Positions 34,634 to 42,509 of a stretch of DNA of 64,000 bases are shown piece after piece. The notes below the pieces were generated by a model. That model was not told the origin of the DNA, searched no databases, and saw only the letters and a list, made by a program, of their open reading frames with translations. Every line of letters begins with the position of its first letter. Within the stretch, counting starts at the first letter, position 1. Position numbers and translations under genes: made by a program. This DNA is from Actinacidiphila fildesensis (lineage in GTDB: Bacteria; Actinomycetota; Actinomycetes; Streptomycetales; Streptomycetaceae), in assembly GCF_042652185.1 (NCBI RefSeq), contig NZ_JBHSIX010000004.1. One strand, written 5' to 3'.

Positions 34634-35713
34634 TCACCCCGCCCGCAGAACGCCCAACACCCGCTCCACATCCGCAGACCCGTTGTACAGATGAAACGCG
34701 AACCGCAGATTCCCCGCCCGCGCCGCCAACTCCACCCCCGCCTCCTCCAACCGCCCCGCCACCCAACCCGGCAACCCCGGAACCGACACGATCGCCGACC
34801 CACCCTCCCCGATCGCCGGGAACCCCAACTCCGCCATCCCGTCCCGGAACGCCGTAGCCAGCGACACGTCATGCGCGTGGATCGCCTCCACCCCCGCCTC
34901 CTCGATCAGCGCCAGCGACTCCGCCACCGCCACGAACCCCAGATACGCCGGCGACGCGTCGAACTGCCGCGCCGTCGTCGCCAGTCGGGCGATCGGGCCG
35001 TAGCACTCCGCCCAGGGGTCGTCCCCCGCGTACCAGCCGGCGAACGCGGGGGAGAGGCCGTCCTCGGTGCCGGGGCGGACGGTGAGGAAGGAGACGCCGT
35101 GCGCGCCGAGGAGCCACTTGAAGGAGCCGCAGACGAGGTAGTCGTAGTCGTCGGCGCGCAGGGGGAGCCAGCCGGCCGCCTGGGTGGCGTCGACGAGGGT
35201 GCGGGCGCCGTGCGCGGCGGCCGCGGCGCGGATCGCCGGGAGGTCGGCGACGCGGCCGTCGGCCGACTGGACGGCGCTGACGGCGACGAGCGCCGTCCCC
35301 GGCCGCACCTCGGCCGCCAGGCCGGCCAGCGGGACGGAGCGCAGGGCCAGGTCACCGCGGCCGGCGAACGGGTTCACCAGGGAGCTGAAGTCGCCGTCGG
35401 CGACGAGCACTTCGGAGCCCGCCGGCAGCGCCGCGGCGATCTTGCCGACGCTCGTGGAGACGGTCGAGCCGATGGCGACCCGGTCGACGGAGGTGGACAG
35501 CAGCCGGGCGAACGACGCGCGGGCGGCGCCGACGGCGGCCTCGTACCGGTCGAGGGGCGGCCGCCCGGCGGCCCAGTCGTCGATGGCGGTACGCAGGGCT
35601 TCGGCCGTCCGGGTGGGCGGCAGCCCCATGGTGGCGGTGTTCAGGTACGTGATGCCCGGCGCGATCGAGGAGAACGCGCCGCCGGCCGGCCCGGAGTTCG
35701 GTAGGGAGTCCAT
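34634..35713 (-). CDS. Class V aminotransferase-like PLP enzyme
   Basis: 359 residues. PLP-binding D175 in TLVDATQAAGW and lysine K199 in CGSFKWLLGAHG mark fold-type I, class V (NifS, kynureninase and isopenicillin-N-epimerase relatives). YLNTATMGLPP at the start is typical for the epimerase/selenocysteine-lyase-like branch. There is no active-site Cys in the cysteine desulfurase position that I can see. Divergent from a LysR-type gene, its probable regulator. Confidence 0.85.
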   Translation of the reverse strand: MDSLPNSGPAGGAFSSIAPGITYLNTATMGLPPTRTAEALRTAIDDWAAGRPPLDRYEAAVGAARASFARLLSTSVDRVAIGSTVSTSVGKIAAALPAGSEVLVADGDFSSLVNPFAGRGDLALRSVPLAGLAAEVRPGTALVAVSAVQSADGRVADLPAIRAAAAAHGARTLVDATQAAGWLPLRADDYDYLVCGSFKWLLGAHGVSFLTVRPGTEDGLSPAFAGWYAGDDPWAECYGPIARLATTARQFDASPAYLGFVAVAESLALIEEAGVEAIHAHDVSLATAFRDGMAELGFPAIGEGGSAIVSVPGLPGWVAGRLEEAGVELAARAGNLRFAFHLYNGSADVERVLGVLRAG

Positions 35714-35757
35714 GCCTCCTGAGCCTGCCGCGCCCCGCTCTCAAAGTCCACGACCAA

Positions 35758-35799
35758 TAACTTCGAAGTATCCCCAAGTATCGCTTATGGTTGAAGTAT
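35758..35799. promoter_or_regulatory. LysR-type operator region
   Basis: The 84-bp divergent gap contains the palindrome ACTTCGAAGT (35760-35769) inside a T-N11-A box (T35758 to A35770), and AAGTAT three times (35766, 35776, 35794), the last overlapping the regulator's ATG. This is the usual form of a LysR recognition and activation region. Confidence 0.55.
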
Positions 35800-36703
35800 G
35801 ATCGAGGCACGTCATCTCAGGGTGCTCCGCGCCGTGGCCAGGACCGGTTCGTTCTCCGCCGCCGCCCGGGAGCTGGGCTGTACCCAGCCCGCAGTCAGTC
35901 AGCAGATGAAGGCCCTGGAGCTGTCCGCCGGGACCACCCTGCTGATCAGGACCGGCCGGGAGATGCGGCTGACGGAGGCCGGCGAGGCGCTGGTCCGGCA
36001 CGCGGCCGGGATCCTGGCGGGCCTGACGGCCGCCGAGGAGGAGGTCGCGGCCATCGCGGGGCTGCGCGCCGGACGGGTGCGGCTGTCGTCGTTCCCGTCG
36101 GGCAGCTCGACGCTGGTGCCCACCGCGGTCGCGGGGATGCGCGCCGCGCACCCCGGCACGAAGATCTCGCTGGTGGAGGCGGAGCCGCCGAAGTCGGTGG
36201 AGATGCTCCGTGCGGGGGACTGCGACATCACGCTGGCGTTCCGCTACGTGGATCTGCCGACCGCTGCGGAGGAGCAGTGGGACGACCTGGTCGTCCGGCC
36301 GCTGCTGACCGACCGGCTGGTCGGCCTGGTGCCCGCCGGGCACCGGCTCGCGGCCGGGGACCGGCCGGTGCGCATCGAGGAGCTGGCGGAGGAGGAGTGG
36401 ATCGCGGGCTGCCCGCGCTGCCGCCGCCATCTGGTGGAGGTGTGCGAGCGCGCGGGCTTCACCCCGCGCATCGACTTCGCGACGGACGACTATCCGGCGG
36501 TGGTGGGCCTGGTCGCGGCCGGGCTCGGGGTGGCGGTGCTGCCGGAGCTGGCGCTGGAGGCGGTGCGCCCCAAGGGCGTCGCGGTGCTGGAGGTGCTTCC
36601 GGCCGTGCAGCGTGAGGTGGTGGCCCTCACACTGCCCGACCTGGCCCATGTGCCGGCCGTGGACATGATGCTCGGCCGCCTCGCGCGGGCGGGCCTGCGG
36701 TAG
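35798..36703 (+). CDS. LysR-family transcriptional regulator
   Basis: 301 residues. The N-terminal winged helix-turn-helix (HLRVLRAVARTGSFSAAARELG, then TQPAVSQQMKALE) is typical; the effector domain spans about 90-295. It probably regulates the divergent aminotransferase gene and itself, from the shared short intergenic region. Effector unknown. Confidence 0.92.
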   Translation: MIEARHLRVLRAVARTGSFSAAARELGCTQPAVSQQMKALELSAGTTLLIRTGREMRLTEAGEALVRHAAGILAGLTAAEEEVAAIAGLRAGRVRLSSFPSGSSTLVPTAVAGMRAAHPGTKISLVEAEPPKSVEMLRAGDCDITLAFRYVDLPTAAEEQWDDLVVRPLLTDRLVGLVPAGHRLAAGDRPVRIEELAEEEWIAGCPRCRRHLVEVCERAGFTPRIDFATDDYPAVVGLVAAGLGVAVLPELALEAVRPKGVAVLEVLPAVQREVVALTLPDLAHVPAVDMMLGRLARAGLR

Positions 36704-36875
36704 GTCAGGGCGTCACACCCGCCCGGGCCTGGCAGGCACGGCTGTGCCCGTAGCCGCGCGGACGAGTGCGGAAGCCGGCCACAGGCGACGAAGCCGCGCG
36801 CCGGAGGCGCCGACGTCGCGCACGGGACGTGCCGAACCCGCGCGGGACGCGCATACGCGCCGAAGAAACGATTCT

Positions 36876-37184
36876 TCAGTTCGTCGGCTGCATGGTGAGC
36901 AGCCGGTGCCGCGAGCGGCCCATCATCTCTTCGCGCTCATCCTCCGTCAGCCCGCCCCACACTCCGTAGGGCTCCCGTACGGCCAGCGCGTGCGTCGCGC
37001 ACTCCGCGCGTACCGGGCACCGCATGCAGACCTCCTTGGCGGAGGCCTCGCGGGCGCTTCGGGCGGCGCCGCGCTCGCCTTCTGGGTGGAAGAACAGGGA
37101 GCTGTCGACGCCGCGGCAAGCCGCGACGAGCTGCCAGTCCCATAGATCGGCGTTCGGGCCCGGAAGGCGGGAGAAGTCTGCCAT
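36876..37184 (-). CDS. WhiB-like iron-sulfur regulator
   Basis: 102 residues. Cluster ligands C23, C53, C56 and C62 (ACRG, CMRCPVRAEC) are followed by the G(V/I)WGG turn in YGVWGGLTEDERE and a short basic C-terminus. Wbl proteins bind a [4Fe-4S] cluster and work with sigma factor region 4. Its place beside bldM suggests a developmental role; I cannot assign the exact Wbl paralogue. The start is supported by GAGG upstream. The 172 bp before the LysR stop hold nothing I recognise. Confidence 0.9.
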   Translation of the reverse strand: MADFSRLPGPNADLWDWQLVAACRGVDSSLFFHPEGERGAARSAREASAKEVCMRCPVRAECATHALAVREPYGVWGGLTEDEREEMMGRSRHRLLTMQPTN

Positions 37185-37295
37185 TGCTCATCCCCTCGAA
37201 GGGTGTGTTGAGGAGCCAGGGTCCTGTCCGGTCGCTGCCCGGACCGTCCGAGTCCGGTCGCTGCCGGCTGGACACGCTCCAGGTGCTCTCGACCG

Positions 37296-37320
37296 TACAT
37301 CTACTGTCTAAGTAGATGTA
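37296..37320. promoter_or_regulatory. Operator-like dyad upstream of the wbl gene
   Basis: TACATCTACT (37296-37305) and AGTAGATGTA (37311-37320), perfect 10-bp arms with a 5-bp spacer, in a markedly A+T-rich 60-bp patch 112 bp before the wbl start. Probable regulator binding site; the protein is unknown. Confidence 0.55.
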
Positions 37321-37490
37321 AATATGACTCATCACAAATTTAGCCGCGAACACCGTGCAATGCGCCAAAGAGCATCCAAATAGTGCAAACTCCGACATAA
37401 GACCCGTTCGGCGGGATGCATGTCCGGCAAGTGGGCGCGCGAAGTGCTTCCGGGCCCGATCCCAGTGCGCCCTCTGGACCTGCGATGCGG

Positions 37491-37520
37491 CTGATCCGTA
37501 TTCGTTCCCTCACGTAGAGT
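37491..37520 (+). promoter_or_regulatory. Possible second bldM promoter
   Basis: CTGATC (37491-37496), 18-bp spacer, TAGAGT (37515-37520). The -10 is good, the -35 weak. It would start transcription just upstream of the sigma-BldN-type promoter. Confidence 0.35.
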
Positions 37521-37542
37521 GCTGGCTACGGCAGCCAAACTC

Positions 37543-37570
37543 CGTAACTCTTTCGAGTGAGGGTCGTTGA
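37543..37570 (+). promoter_or_regulatory. Sigma-BldN-type promoter of bldM
   Basis: CGTAAC (37543-37548), 16-bp spacer, CGTTGA (37565-37570), identical to the published sigma-BldN recognition sequence as I remember it, for which bldM is the known target. The leader to ATG 37693 is about 115 nt. Confidence 0.85.
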
Positions 37571-37692
37571 GAGTGCGGAAGTGGTTGGCGGACGAACGAT
37601 TCGGGCAGGTGCCCGACGCCGTCAGCCCCAACGGTGAAGTTTCGTACAGCCTGGAGGCTCAACGTGACGCGGTTCAGCTGCGGAGGGCGGGC

Positions 37693-38304
37693 ATGACTTC
37701 CGTCCTCGTCTGTGACGACTCCCCGCTCGCCCGAGAGGCCCTGCGCCGCGCGGTCGCGACCGTGCCCGGCGTCGAGCGTGTAACGACCGCGGCCAACGGC
37801 GAGGAAGTCCTCCGCCGCTGGGGCGCCGACCGCTCGGACCTCATTCTCATGGATGTCCGGATGCCCGGCCTCGGCGGTGTCGAGACCGTGCGCCGGCTGC
37901 TCTCGGCGGACCCGGGCGCCCGCATCATCATGCTCACCGTCGCCGAGGACCTGGACGGCGTGGCGCTCGCCGTCGCGGCCGGTGCCCGGGGGTACCTGCA
38001 CAAGGACGCCTCGCGCGCCGAACTGCGGGCCACCGTCACCCAGGCGCTCGCCGACCCGACCTGGCGGCTGGCCCCGCGCCGGCTGCGCTCCGCCGAGATG
38101 GGCGCCGCGCCGACCCTGACTGCGCGCGAGATCCAGGTGCTCGAGGGCATGAGCCATGGACGGTCCAACGCCGAGATCGGCCGCGAGCTGTTCCTCTCCG
38201 AGGACACCGTCAAGACGCACGCCCGGCGGCTGTTCAAGAAACTCGGTGCGTCGGACCGGGCCCACGCCGTGGCGCTCGGGTTCCGCTGGGGCCTGGTCCG
38301 CTAG
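37693..38304 (+). CDS. bldM: Developmental response regulator BldM
   Basis: Orphan, atypical response regulator needed for aerial hyphae; it acts as a homodimer and as a heterodimer with WhiI. 203 residues from ATG 37693 (GGAGG 6 bp upstream), MTSVLVCDDSPLAREALRRA. D54 (LILMDVRMPG) is present, though BldM is reported not to depend on phosphorylation. The C-terminal LuxR-type helix-turn-helix contains LTAREIQVLEGMSHGRSNAE and VKTHARRLFKKLGASDR. The frame is open upstream, but this start gives the known length. Confidence 0.95.
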   Translation: MTSVLVCDDSPLAREALRRAVATVPGVERVTTAANGEEVLRRWGADRSDLILMDVRMPGLGGVETVRRLLSADPGARIIMLTVAEDLDGVALAVAAGARGYLHKDASRAELRATVTQALADPTWRLAPRRLRSAEMGAAPTLTAREIQVLEGMSHGRSNAEIGRELFLSEDTVKTHARRLFKKLGASDRAHAVALGFRWGLVR

Positions 38305-38479
38305 GCCGTGTCTGACAAATCCCGCCTGGCCCGGGACGCCTGGTACGCACGCTCGCTGCGTTGTCGGGCTCATCCACGTACCCCGGTACGAGGACGACCC
38401 TCCGCCTTGCGATCGCACGCACCAGACGCCCCGGGCCCCGCCCTTCGGGCGGACGCCGCTATTTGTCAGACCCGGCCTA
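38302..38479. repeat. 178-bp imperfect palindrome abutting bldM (MITE-like)
   Basis: The ends TAGGCCGTGTCTGACAAAT (38302-38320) and ATTTGTCAGACCCGGCCTA (38461-38479) are inverted copies with one mismatch. Inside, TGGCCCGGGACGCCTGGT and ACCAGACGCCCCGGGCC are also near-complementary, and CGTACC-CC-GGTACG lies near the centre. The first base triplet is the bldM stop codon. It has no coding capacity. It may be a non-autonomous element and would act as a large RNA hairpin terminator. Confidence 0.6.
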
Positions 38480-38701
38480 GGAACCAGGGCCATGGGCGGT
38501 GGGCTTACGGGTGGAGCCGCCCCGCTCGTACCGGTTTCCCGAGCGAGGACGCATGCTTGACGTATGGACTTCCTCGGGGATCGGCGGGCGGGGCAGCGGG
38601 GGGACGCCGTGAAGGCGGCCGACGCCCCCGCGCATAACGCTTCGGTGCACAAGGACTCACGCGATGCGGCAGAACGTCCTGCGGCCATGCACCATGGACC
38701 G

Positions 38702-39331
38702 ATGCGAGACGAGGCCAACGGCGACAACGCAGCCTTCGGCGCCCTCGTCCGCCGTGCGGTCGATGGTGACGAGCAGGCGACCCATGATCTGCTGGCCCTG
38801 GTGCACCCGCTGGCCGAGCGGTATTGCCGCGGCCGTTTGTCCCGGTTGCCCGGTGATGCTCGTCACTTCGTGGACGACCTCGCCCAGGAGGTCTGCCTCG
38901 CCGTGCTGTGCGCGCTGCCGCGCTATCGCGACCAGGGGCGGCCGTTCGAGGCATTCGTCTTCGCCATCGCCGCCCACAAGGTCGCGGATCTGCAGCGGGC
39001 CGCCATGCGCGGCCCGGGCAGCACCGCCGTGCCCTCCGACGAGATGCCGGAGAAGCCGGACGACTCGCTCGGCCCCGAGGAGCGCGCACTGCTCAGCAGC
39101 GACGCGGCCTGGGCCAAGAAGCTGCTCGCCAACCTTCCCGAGCACCAGCGGGAACTGGTGCTGCTGCGGGTCGCGGTCGGCCTCAGCGCCGAGGAGACCG
39201 GGCAGGTGCTGGGGATGTCGCCCGGAGCCGTCCGGGTCGCCCAGCACCGTGCCCTCAGCAGGCTGCGCGCCATCGCGGAGGAGTCCGCGGAGGCGTCGAC
39301 CGGCGGCGATCCCCGAGGTCTCAGCGCGTAG
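38702..39331 (+). CDS. shbA: ECF sigma factor, ShbA/SigD type
   Basis: 209 residues from ATG 38702; the frame is open from 38564 and the start is uncertain because no ribosome binding site is clear. Region 2 contains RFVDDLAQEV-like sequence (DARHFVDDLAQEVCLAVLCA, FEAFVFAIAAHKVADLQRAA) and region 4 LVLLRVAVGLSAEETGQVLG with SPGAVRVAQHRALSRLR. The position between bldM and guaB matches SigD-guaB2 of mycobacteria; ShbA in Streptomyces drives hrdB transcription. No anti-sigma gene lies next to it. Confidence 0.8.
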   Translation: MRDEANGDNAAFGALVRRAVDGDEQATHDLLALVHPLAERYCRGRLSRLPGDARHFVDDLAQEVCLAVLCALPRYRDQGRPFEAFVFAIAAHKVADLQRAAMRGPGSTAVPSDEMPEKPDDSLGPEERALLSSDAAWAKKLLANLPEHQRELVLLRVAVGLSAEETGQVLGMSPGAVRVAQHRALSRLRAIAEESAEASTGGDPRGLSA

Positions 39332-39444
39332 GACCTGTCCCAGCGCCGGTGGTGCTCCCCGGGGTCCCGGCTTCGGCGCCGGGAATGCCCGCGGAGTCCA
39401 CTAGCATTGAACAACTCGCCGGGCAAGACCATTGGGAAGGTGTC

Positions 39445-40947
39445 ATGACTCTGAACGCCGCAGGGGTACCCGAGAAATTCGCGATGCTCGGCCTCACGTA
39501 CGACGACGTGCTGCTGCTGCCGGGCGCCTCCGAGGTGCTCCCGAACCAGGTCGACACCGCCTCCCGGATCTCCCGCAACGTCCGGGTCAACATCCCGCTG
39601 CTGTCCGCCGCCATGGACAAGGTCACCGAGGCGCGGATGGCCATCGCCATGGCGCGGCAGGGCGGCGTGGGCGTGCTGCACCGCAACCTGTCCATCGAGG
39701 ACCAGGTCAACCAGGTCGACCTCGTGAAGCGCTCCGAGTCCGGCATGGTCACCGACCCGATCACCGTGCACCCGGACGCGACGCTCGCCGAGGCGGACGC
39801 GCTCTGTGCCAAGTTCCGCATCAGCGGTGTCCCGGTCACCGACGCCGCGGGCAAGCTGCTCGGCATCGTCACCAACCGCGACATGGCCTTCGAGAGCGAC
39901 CGCTCGCGCCAGGTGCGCGAGGTCATGACGCCGATGCCGCTGGTCACCGGCAAGGTCGGCATCTCCGGCGTGGACGCGATCGGCCTGCTGCGCCGCCACA
40001 AGATCGAGAAGCTTCCGCTGGTCGACGACGAGGGCCGGCTCAAGGGCCTGATCACCGTCAAGGACTTCGTCAAGGCCGAGAAGTACCCGCTCGCCGCCAA
40101 GGACGCCGAGGGCCGGCTGCTGGTCGGCGCGGCCGTCGGCGCCAGCCCGGAGGCGCTGGAGCGCGCCCAGGGCCTGGTCGCGGCCGGTGTGGACTTCCTG
40201 ATCGTGGACACCTCGCACGGGCACAACAGCAACGCGCTGAGCTGGATCTCCAAGATCAAGTCGAGCGTCTCGGTGGATGTCATCGGCGGCAACATCGCCA
40301 CCCGTGACGGTGCCCAGGCCCTGATCGACGCGGGCGCCGACGGCGTCAAGGTCGGCGTCGGCCCCGGCTCCATCTGCACCACCCGCGTGGTCGCCGGCAT
40401 CGGCGTCCCGCAGGTCACCGCGATCTACGAGGCGGCGGTGGCCTGCCAGGCCGCGGGCGTCCCGGTCATCGGCGACGGCGGCCTGCAGTACTCCGGCGAC
40501 ATCGGCAAGGCCCTCGCGGCCGGCGCCGACACCGTGATGCTCGGCAGCCTGCTGGCCGGCTGTGAGGAGAGCCCCGGCGAGCTGCTCTTCATCAACGGCA
40601 AGCAGTTCAAGTCGTACCGCGGCATGGGTTCGCTCGGCGCGATGCAGTCCCGCGGCCAGGGCATGTCGTACTCCAAGGACCGCTACTTCCAGGCCGAGGT
40701 CTCCTCGGACGACAAGCTGGTCCCCGAGGGCATCGAGGGCCAGGTCCCGTACCGCGGCCCGCTCTCCGCGGTGCTGCACCAGCTGGTCGGCGGTCTGCGC
40801 CAGACCATGGGCTACGTGGGCGCCGCCAGCATCGACGAGATGGCGACCAAGGGGCGCTTCGTGCGGATCACCTCCGCCGGCCTCAAGGAGTCCCACCCGC
40901 ACGACATCCAGATGACCGTCGAGGCGCCGAACTATCACGGGCGCTGA
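39445..40947 (+). CDS. guaB: Inosine-5'-monophosphate dehydrogenase
   Basis: Oxidises IMP to XMP, the committed step to GMP. 500 residues from ATG 39445. The catalytic cysteine is C311 in GVGPGSICTTRVV; two CBS domains occupy about 97-215; the flap SYRGMGSLGAM and VPYRGP are present. The frame runs open upstream through the sigma gene region, but the family N-terminus begins here. Pairs with guaB3 downstream. Confidence 0.97.
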   Translation: MTLNAAGVPEKFAMLGLTYDDVLLLPGASEVLPNQVDTASRISRNVRVNIPLLSAAMDKVTEARMAIAMARQGGVGVLHRNLSIEDQVNQVDLVKRSESGMVTDPITVHPDATLAEADALCAKFRISGVPVTDAAGKLLGIVTNRDMAFESDRSRQVREVMTPMPLVTGKVGISGVDAIGLLRRHKIEKLPLVDDEGRLKGLITVKDFVKAEKYPLAAKDAEGRLLVGAAVGASPEALERAQGLVAAGVDFLIVDTSHGHNSNALSWISKIKSSVSVDVIGGNIATRDGAQALIDAGADGVKVGVGPGSICTTRVVAGIGVPQVTAIYEAAVACQAAGVPVIGDGGLQYSGDIGKALAAGADTVMLGSLLAGCEESPGELLFINGKQFKSYRGMGSLGAMQSRGQGMSYSKDRYFQAEVSSDDKLVPEGIEGQVPYRGPLSAVLHQLVGGLRQTMGYVGAASIDEMATKGRFVRITSAGLKESHPHDIQMTVEAPNYHGR

Positions 40948-40964
40948 CCTGCGGGAGAACGTCA

Positions 40965-41001
40965 GCGGAAGCCCGCAGACCGATGGTCTGCGGGCTTCCG
41001 C
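40965..41001 (+). terminator. Terminator after guaB
   Basis: A perfect 17-bp stem, GCGGAAGCCCGCAGACC (40965-40981) and GGTCTGCGGGCTTCCGC (40985-41001), loop GAT, then TTGCCC. It separates guaB from guaB3, which therefore probably has its own promoter in the remaining 50 bp. Confidence 0.8.
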
Positions 41002-41051
41002 TTGCCCGCTCGGGGATACTGGGCGGGTAGACCAGCGAAGAAGGGCCAACA

Positions 41052-42173
41052 GTGACTGAGATCGAGATCGGGCGGGGCAAGCGCGGCCGCAGGGCGTACG
41101 CATTCGACGACATCGCCGTCGTCCCCAGCCGCCGCACCCGGGACCCGAAGGAGGTCTCGATCGCCTGGCAGATCGACGCCTACCGCTTCGAGCTCCCCTT
41201 CCTCGCCGCCCCGATGGACTCCGTGGTCTCGCCCGAGACCGCGATCCGCATCGGAAACCTGGGCGGCCTGGGCGTGCTCAACCTCGAGGGTCTGTGGACC
41301 CGGTACGACGACCCGGAGCCGCTGCTCGCCGAGATCGCCGAACTGGACGAGACGGCCGCGACCGCCCGCCTCCAGGAGATCTACTCGGCGCCGATCCGGG
41401 AAGAGCTGATCGGGCAGCGCATCAAGGAGGTGCGTGACGCCGGTGTCGTGACCGCCGCCGCGCTCTCCCCGCAGCGCACCGCGCAGTTCTCCAAGGCCGT
41501 CGTGGACGCGGGCGTGGACATCTTCGTGATCCGCGGCACCACCGTGTCGGCCGAGCATGTCTCGGGCTCGCACGAGCCGCTCAACCTGAAGCAGTTCATC
41601 TACGAGCTGGACGTGCCGGTCATCGTCGGCGGCTGCGCCACGTACACCGCGGCGCTGCACCTGATGCGGACCGGCGCCGCCGGTGTGCTGGTCGGCTTCG
41701 GCGGCGGCGCCGCGCACACCACGCGCGCCGTGCTCGGCATCCAGGTGCCGATGGCGACCGCGGTCGCCGATGTCGCGGCCGCCCGCCGCGACTACATGGA
41801 CGAGTCCGGCGGCCGGTACGTGCACGTCATCGCGGACGGCGGCTTCGGCTCCAGCGGCGACCTGCCGAAGGCGGTCGCCTGCGGCGCCGACGCCGTGATG
41901 ATGGGCTCCCCGCTGGCCCGCGCCACGGACGCGCCGGGGCGCGGCTTCCACTGGGGCATGGAGGCGGTCAACCCGGAGCTGCCGCGCGGCAAGCGCATGA
42001 ACCTCGGCACCGCCGGCACCACCGAGGAGATCCTGCTCGGTCCGTCGCACGCGCCGAACGGGTCGATGAACTTCTTCGGGGCGCTGCGCCGTTCGATGGC
42101 CACGACGGGTTACTCGGACCTGAAGGAGTTCCAGCGGGTCGAGGTGACGGTGTCGCCTGCGCATCGTCGCTGA
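41052..42173 (+). CDS. guaB3: IMP dehydrogenase family protein GuaB3
   Basis: 373 residues from GTG. TIM-barrel of the IMPDH/GMPR family without CBS domains: RAYAFDDIAVVPSRRTRDPK, FLAAPMDSVVSPETAIRIGN. The cysteine loop of true IMPDH (GSICTTR) is replaced by GFGGGAAHTTRAVL, so it does not share the GuaB mechanism in the usual way. The actinobacterial family lies next to guaB, as here; its exact reaction is debated. Confidence 0.92.
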   Translation: MTEIEIGRGKRGRRAYAFDDIAVVPSRRTRDPKEVSIAWQIDAYRFELPFLAAPMDSVVSPETAIRIGNLGGLGVLNLEGLWTRYDDPEPLLAEIAELDETAATARLQEIYSAPIREELIGQRIKEVRDAGVVTAAALSPQRTAQFSKAVVDAGVDIFVIRGTTVSAEHVSGSHEPLNLKQFIYELDVPVIVGGCATYTAALHLMRTGAAGVLVGFGGGAAHTTRAVLGIQVPMATAVADVAAARRDYMDESGGRYVHVIADGGFGSSGDLPKAVACGADAVMMGSPLARATDAPGRGFHWGMEAVNPELPRGKRMNLGTAGTTEEILLGPSHAPNGSMNFFGALRRSMATTGYSDLKEFQRVEVTVSPAHRR

Positions 42174-42202
42174 CGCGCTGACGTTGTGACGCGCTGACGT
42201 TG
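42171..42202 (+). repeat. Tandem 16-bp repeat at the guaB3 stop
   Basis: TGACGCGCTGACGTTG occurs twice in direct succession (42171-42186, 42187-42202), followed by TGACGTG. The first TGA is the guaB3 stop, so the repeat brings further TGA triplets behind it. Confidence 0.7.
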
Positions 42203-42209
42203 TGACGTG

Positions 42210-42250
42210 AAGGGGCCCGGATCGCTGTGGTGCAGCGGTCCGGGCCCCTT
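42210..42250 (+). terminator. Terminator after guaB3
   Basis: AAGGGGCCCGGATCGCTG (42210-42227) pairs with CAGCGGTCCGGGCCCCTT (42233-42250), one G-U wobble, loop TGGTG, followed by TGCGTTTG. Confidence 0.88.
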
Positions 42251-42268
42251 TGCGTTTGTGGTGCGGTC

Positions 42269-42377
42269 GGGGGACGGGGCCTCCGGGGCGGGGCTTCGAA
42301 ATCGACTATTTAGGGCCTGGCGGCCCTCAAATAGCTCGGCAGCATTTCGAAACCCCACCCCTGCGGCCCCGTCCCCC
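42269..42377. repeat. 109-bp imperfect palindrome
   Basis: Outer arms GGGGGACGGGGCC (42269-42281) and GGCCCCGTCCCCC (42365-42377). Inside, GGGGCTTCGAAAT faces ATTTCGAAACCCC, and CTATTT with GGGCC faces GGCCC with AAATAG around a TGGC tip. The centre is A+T-richer than the surroundings. It has no coding content and looks like a mobile or repeated structural element. Confidence 0.6.
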
Positions 42378-42392
42378 TCACGTCCAAGCGTG

Positions 42393-42488
42393 CCTGTGCG
42401 GGAGGGGAGGGGGACGGTCCCGGCCCCCTCACGTCACCACATCCTGTGCGGGAGGGTGAGGGGGGACGGTCCCGGCCCCCTTGCGTCA
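42393..42488. repeat. Two 44-46-bp direct repeats
   Basis: Units start with CCTGTGCGGGAGGG at 42393 and 42443 and both continue as GGGACGGTCCCGGCCCCC and end GCGTCA or ACGTCA. The right arm of the preceding palindrome continues as CCCCCTCACGTC, a partial third copy. Runs of G (GGGAGGGGAGGGGG) are present. With the neighbouring entries this accounts for most of the 336-bp gap after guaB3. Confidence 0.65.
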
Positions 42489-42509
42489 CATCTGCTGCTG
42501 CGGGCTGCG

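Noticed and set aside
38302..38479. Complete insertion sequence
   Set aside because: The element has inverted ends but no transposase reading frame and no visible target-site duplication.
38564..38701. Longer start for the ECF sigma factor
   Set aside because: 46 extra residues are low in structure and unlike sigma region 2; kept only as an alternative start.
42393..42488. CRISPR-like array
   Set aside because: Only two long units without short uniform repeats and unique spacers; no cas genes in the window.
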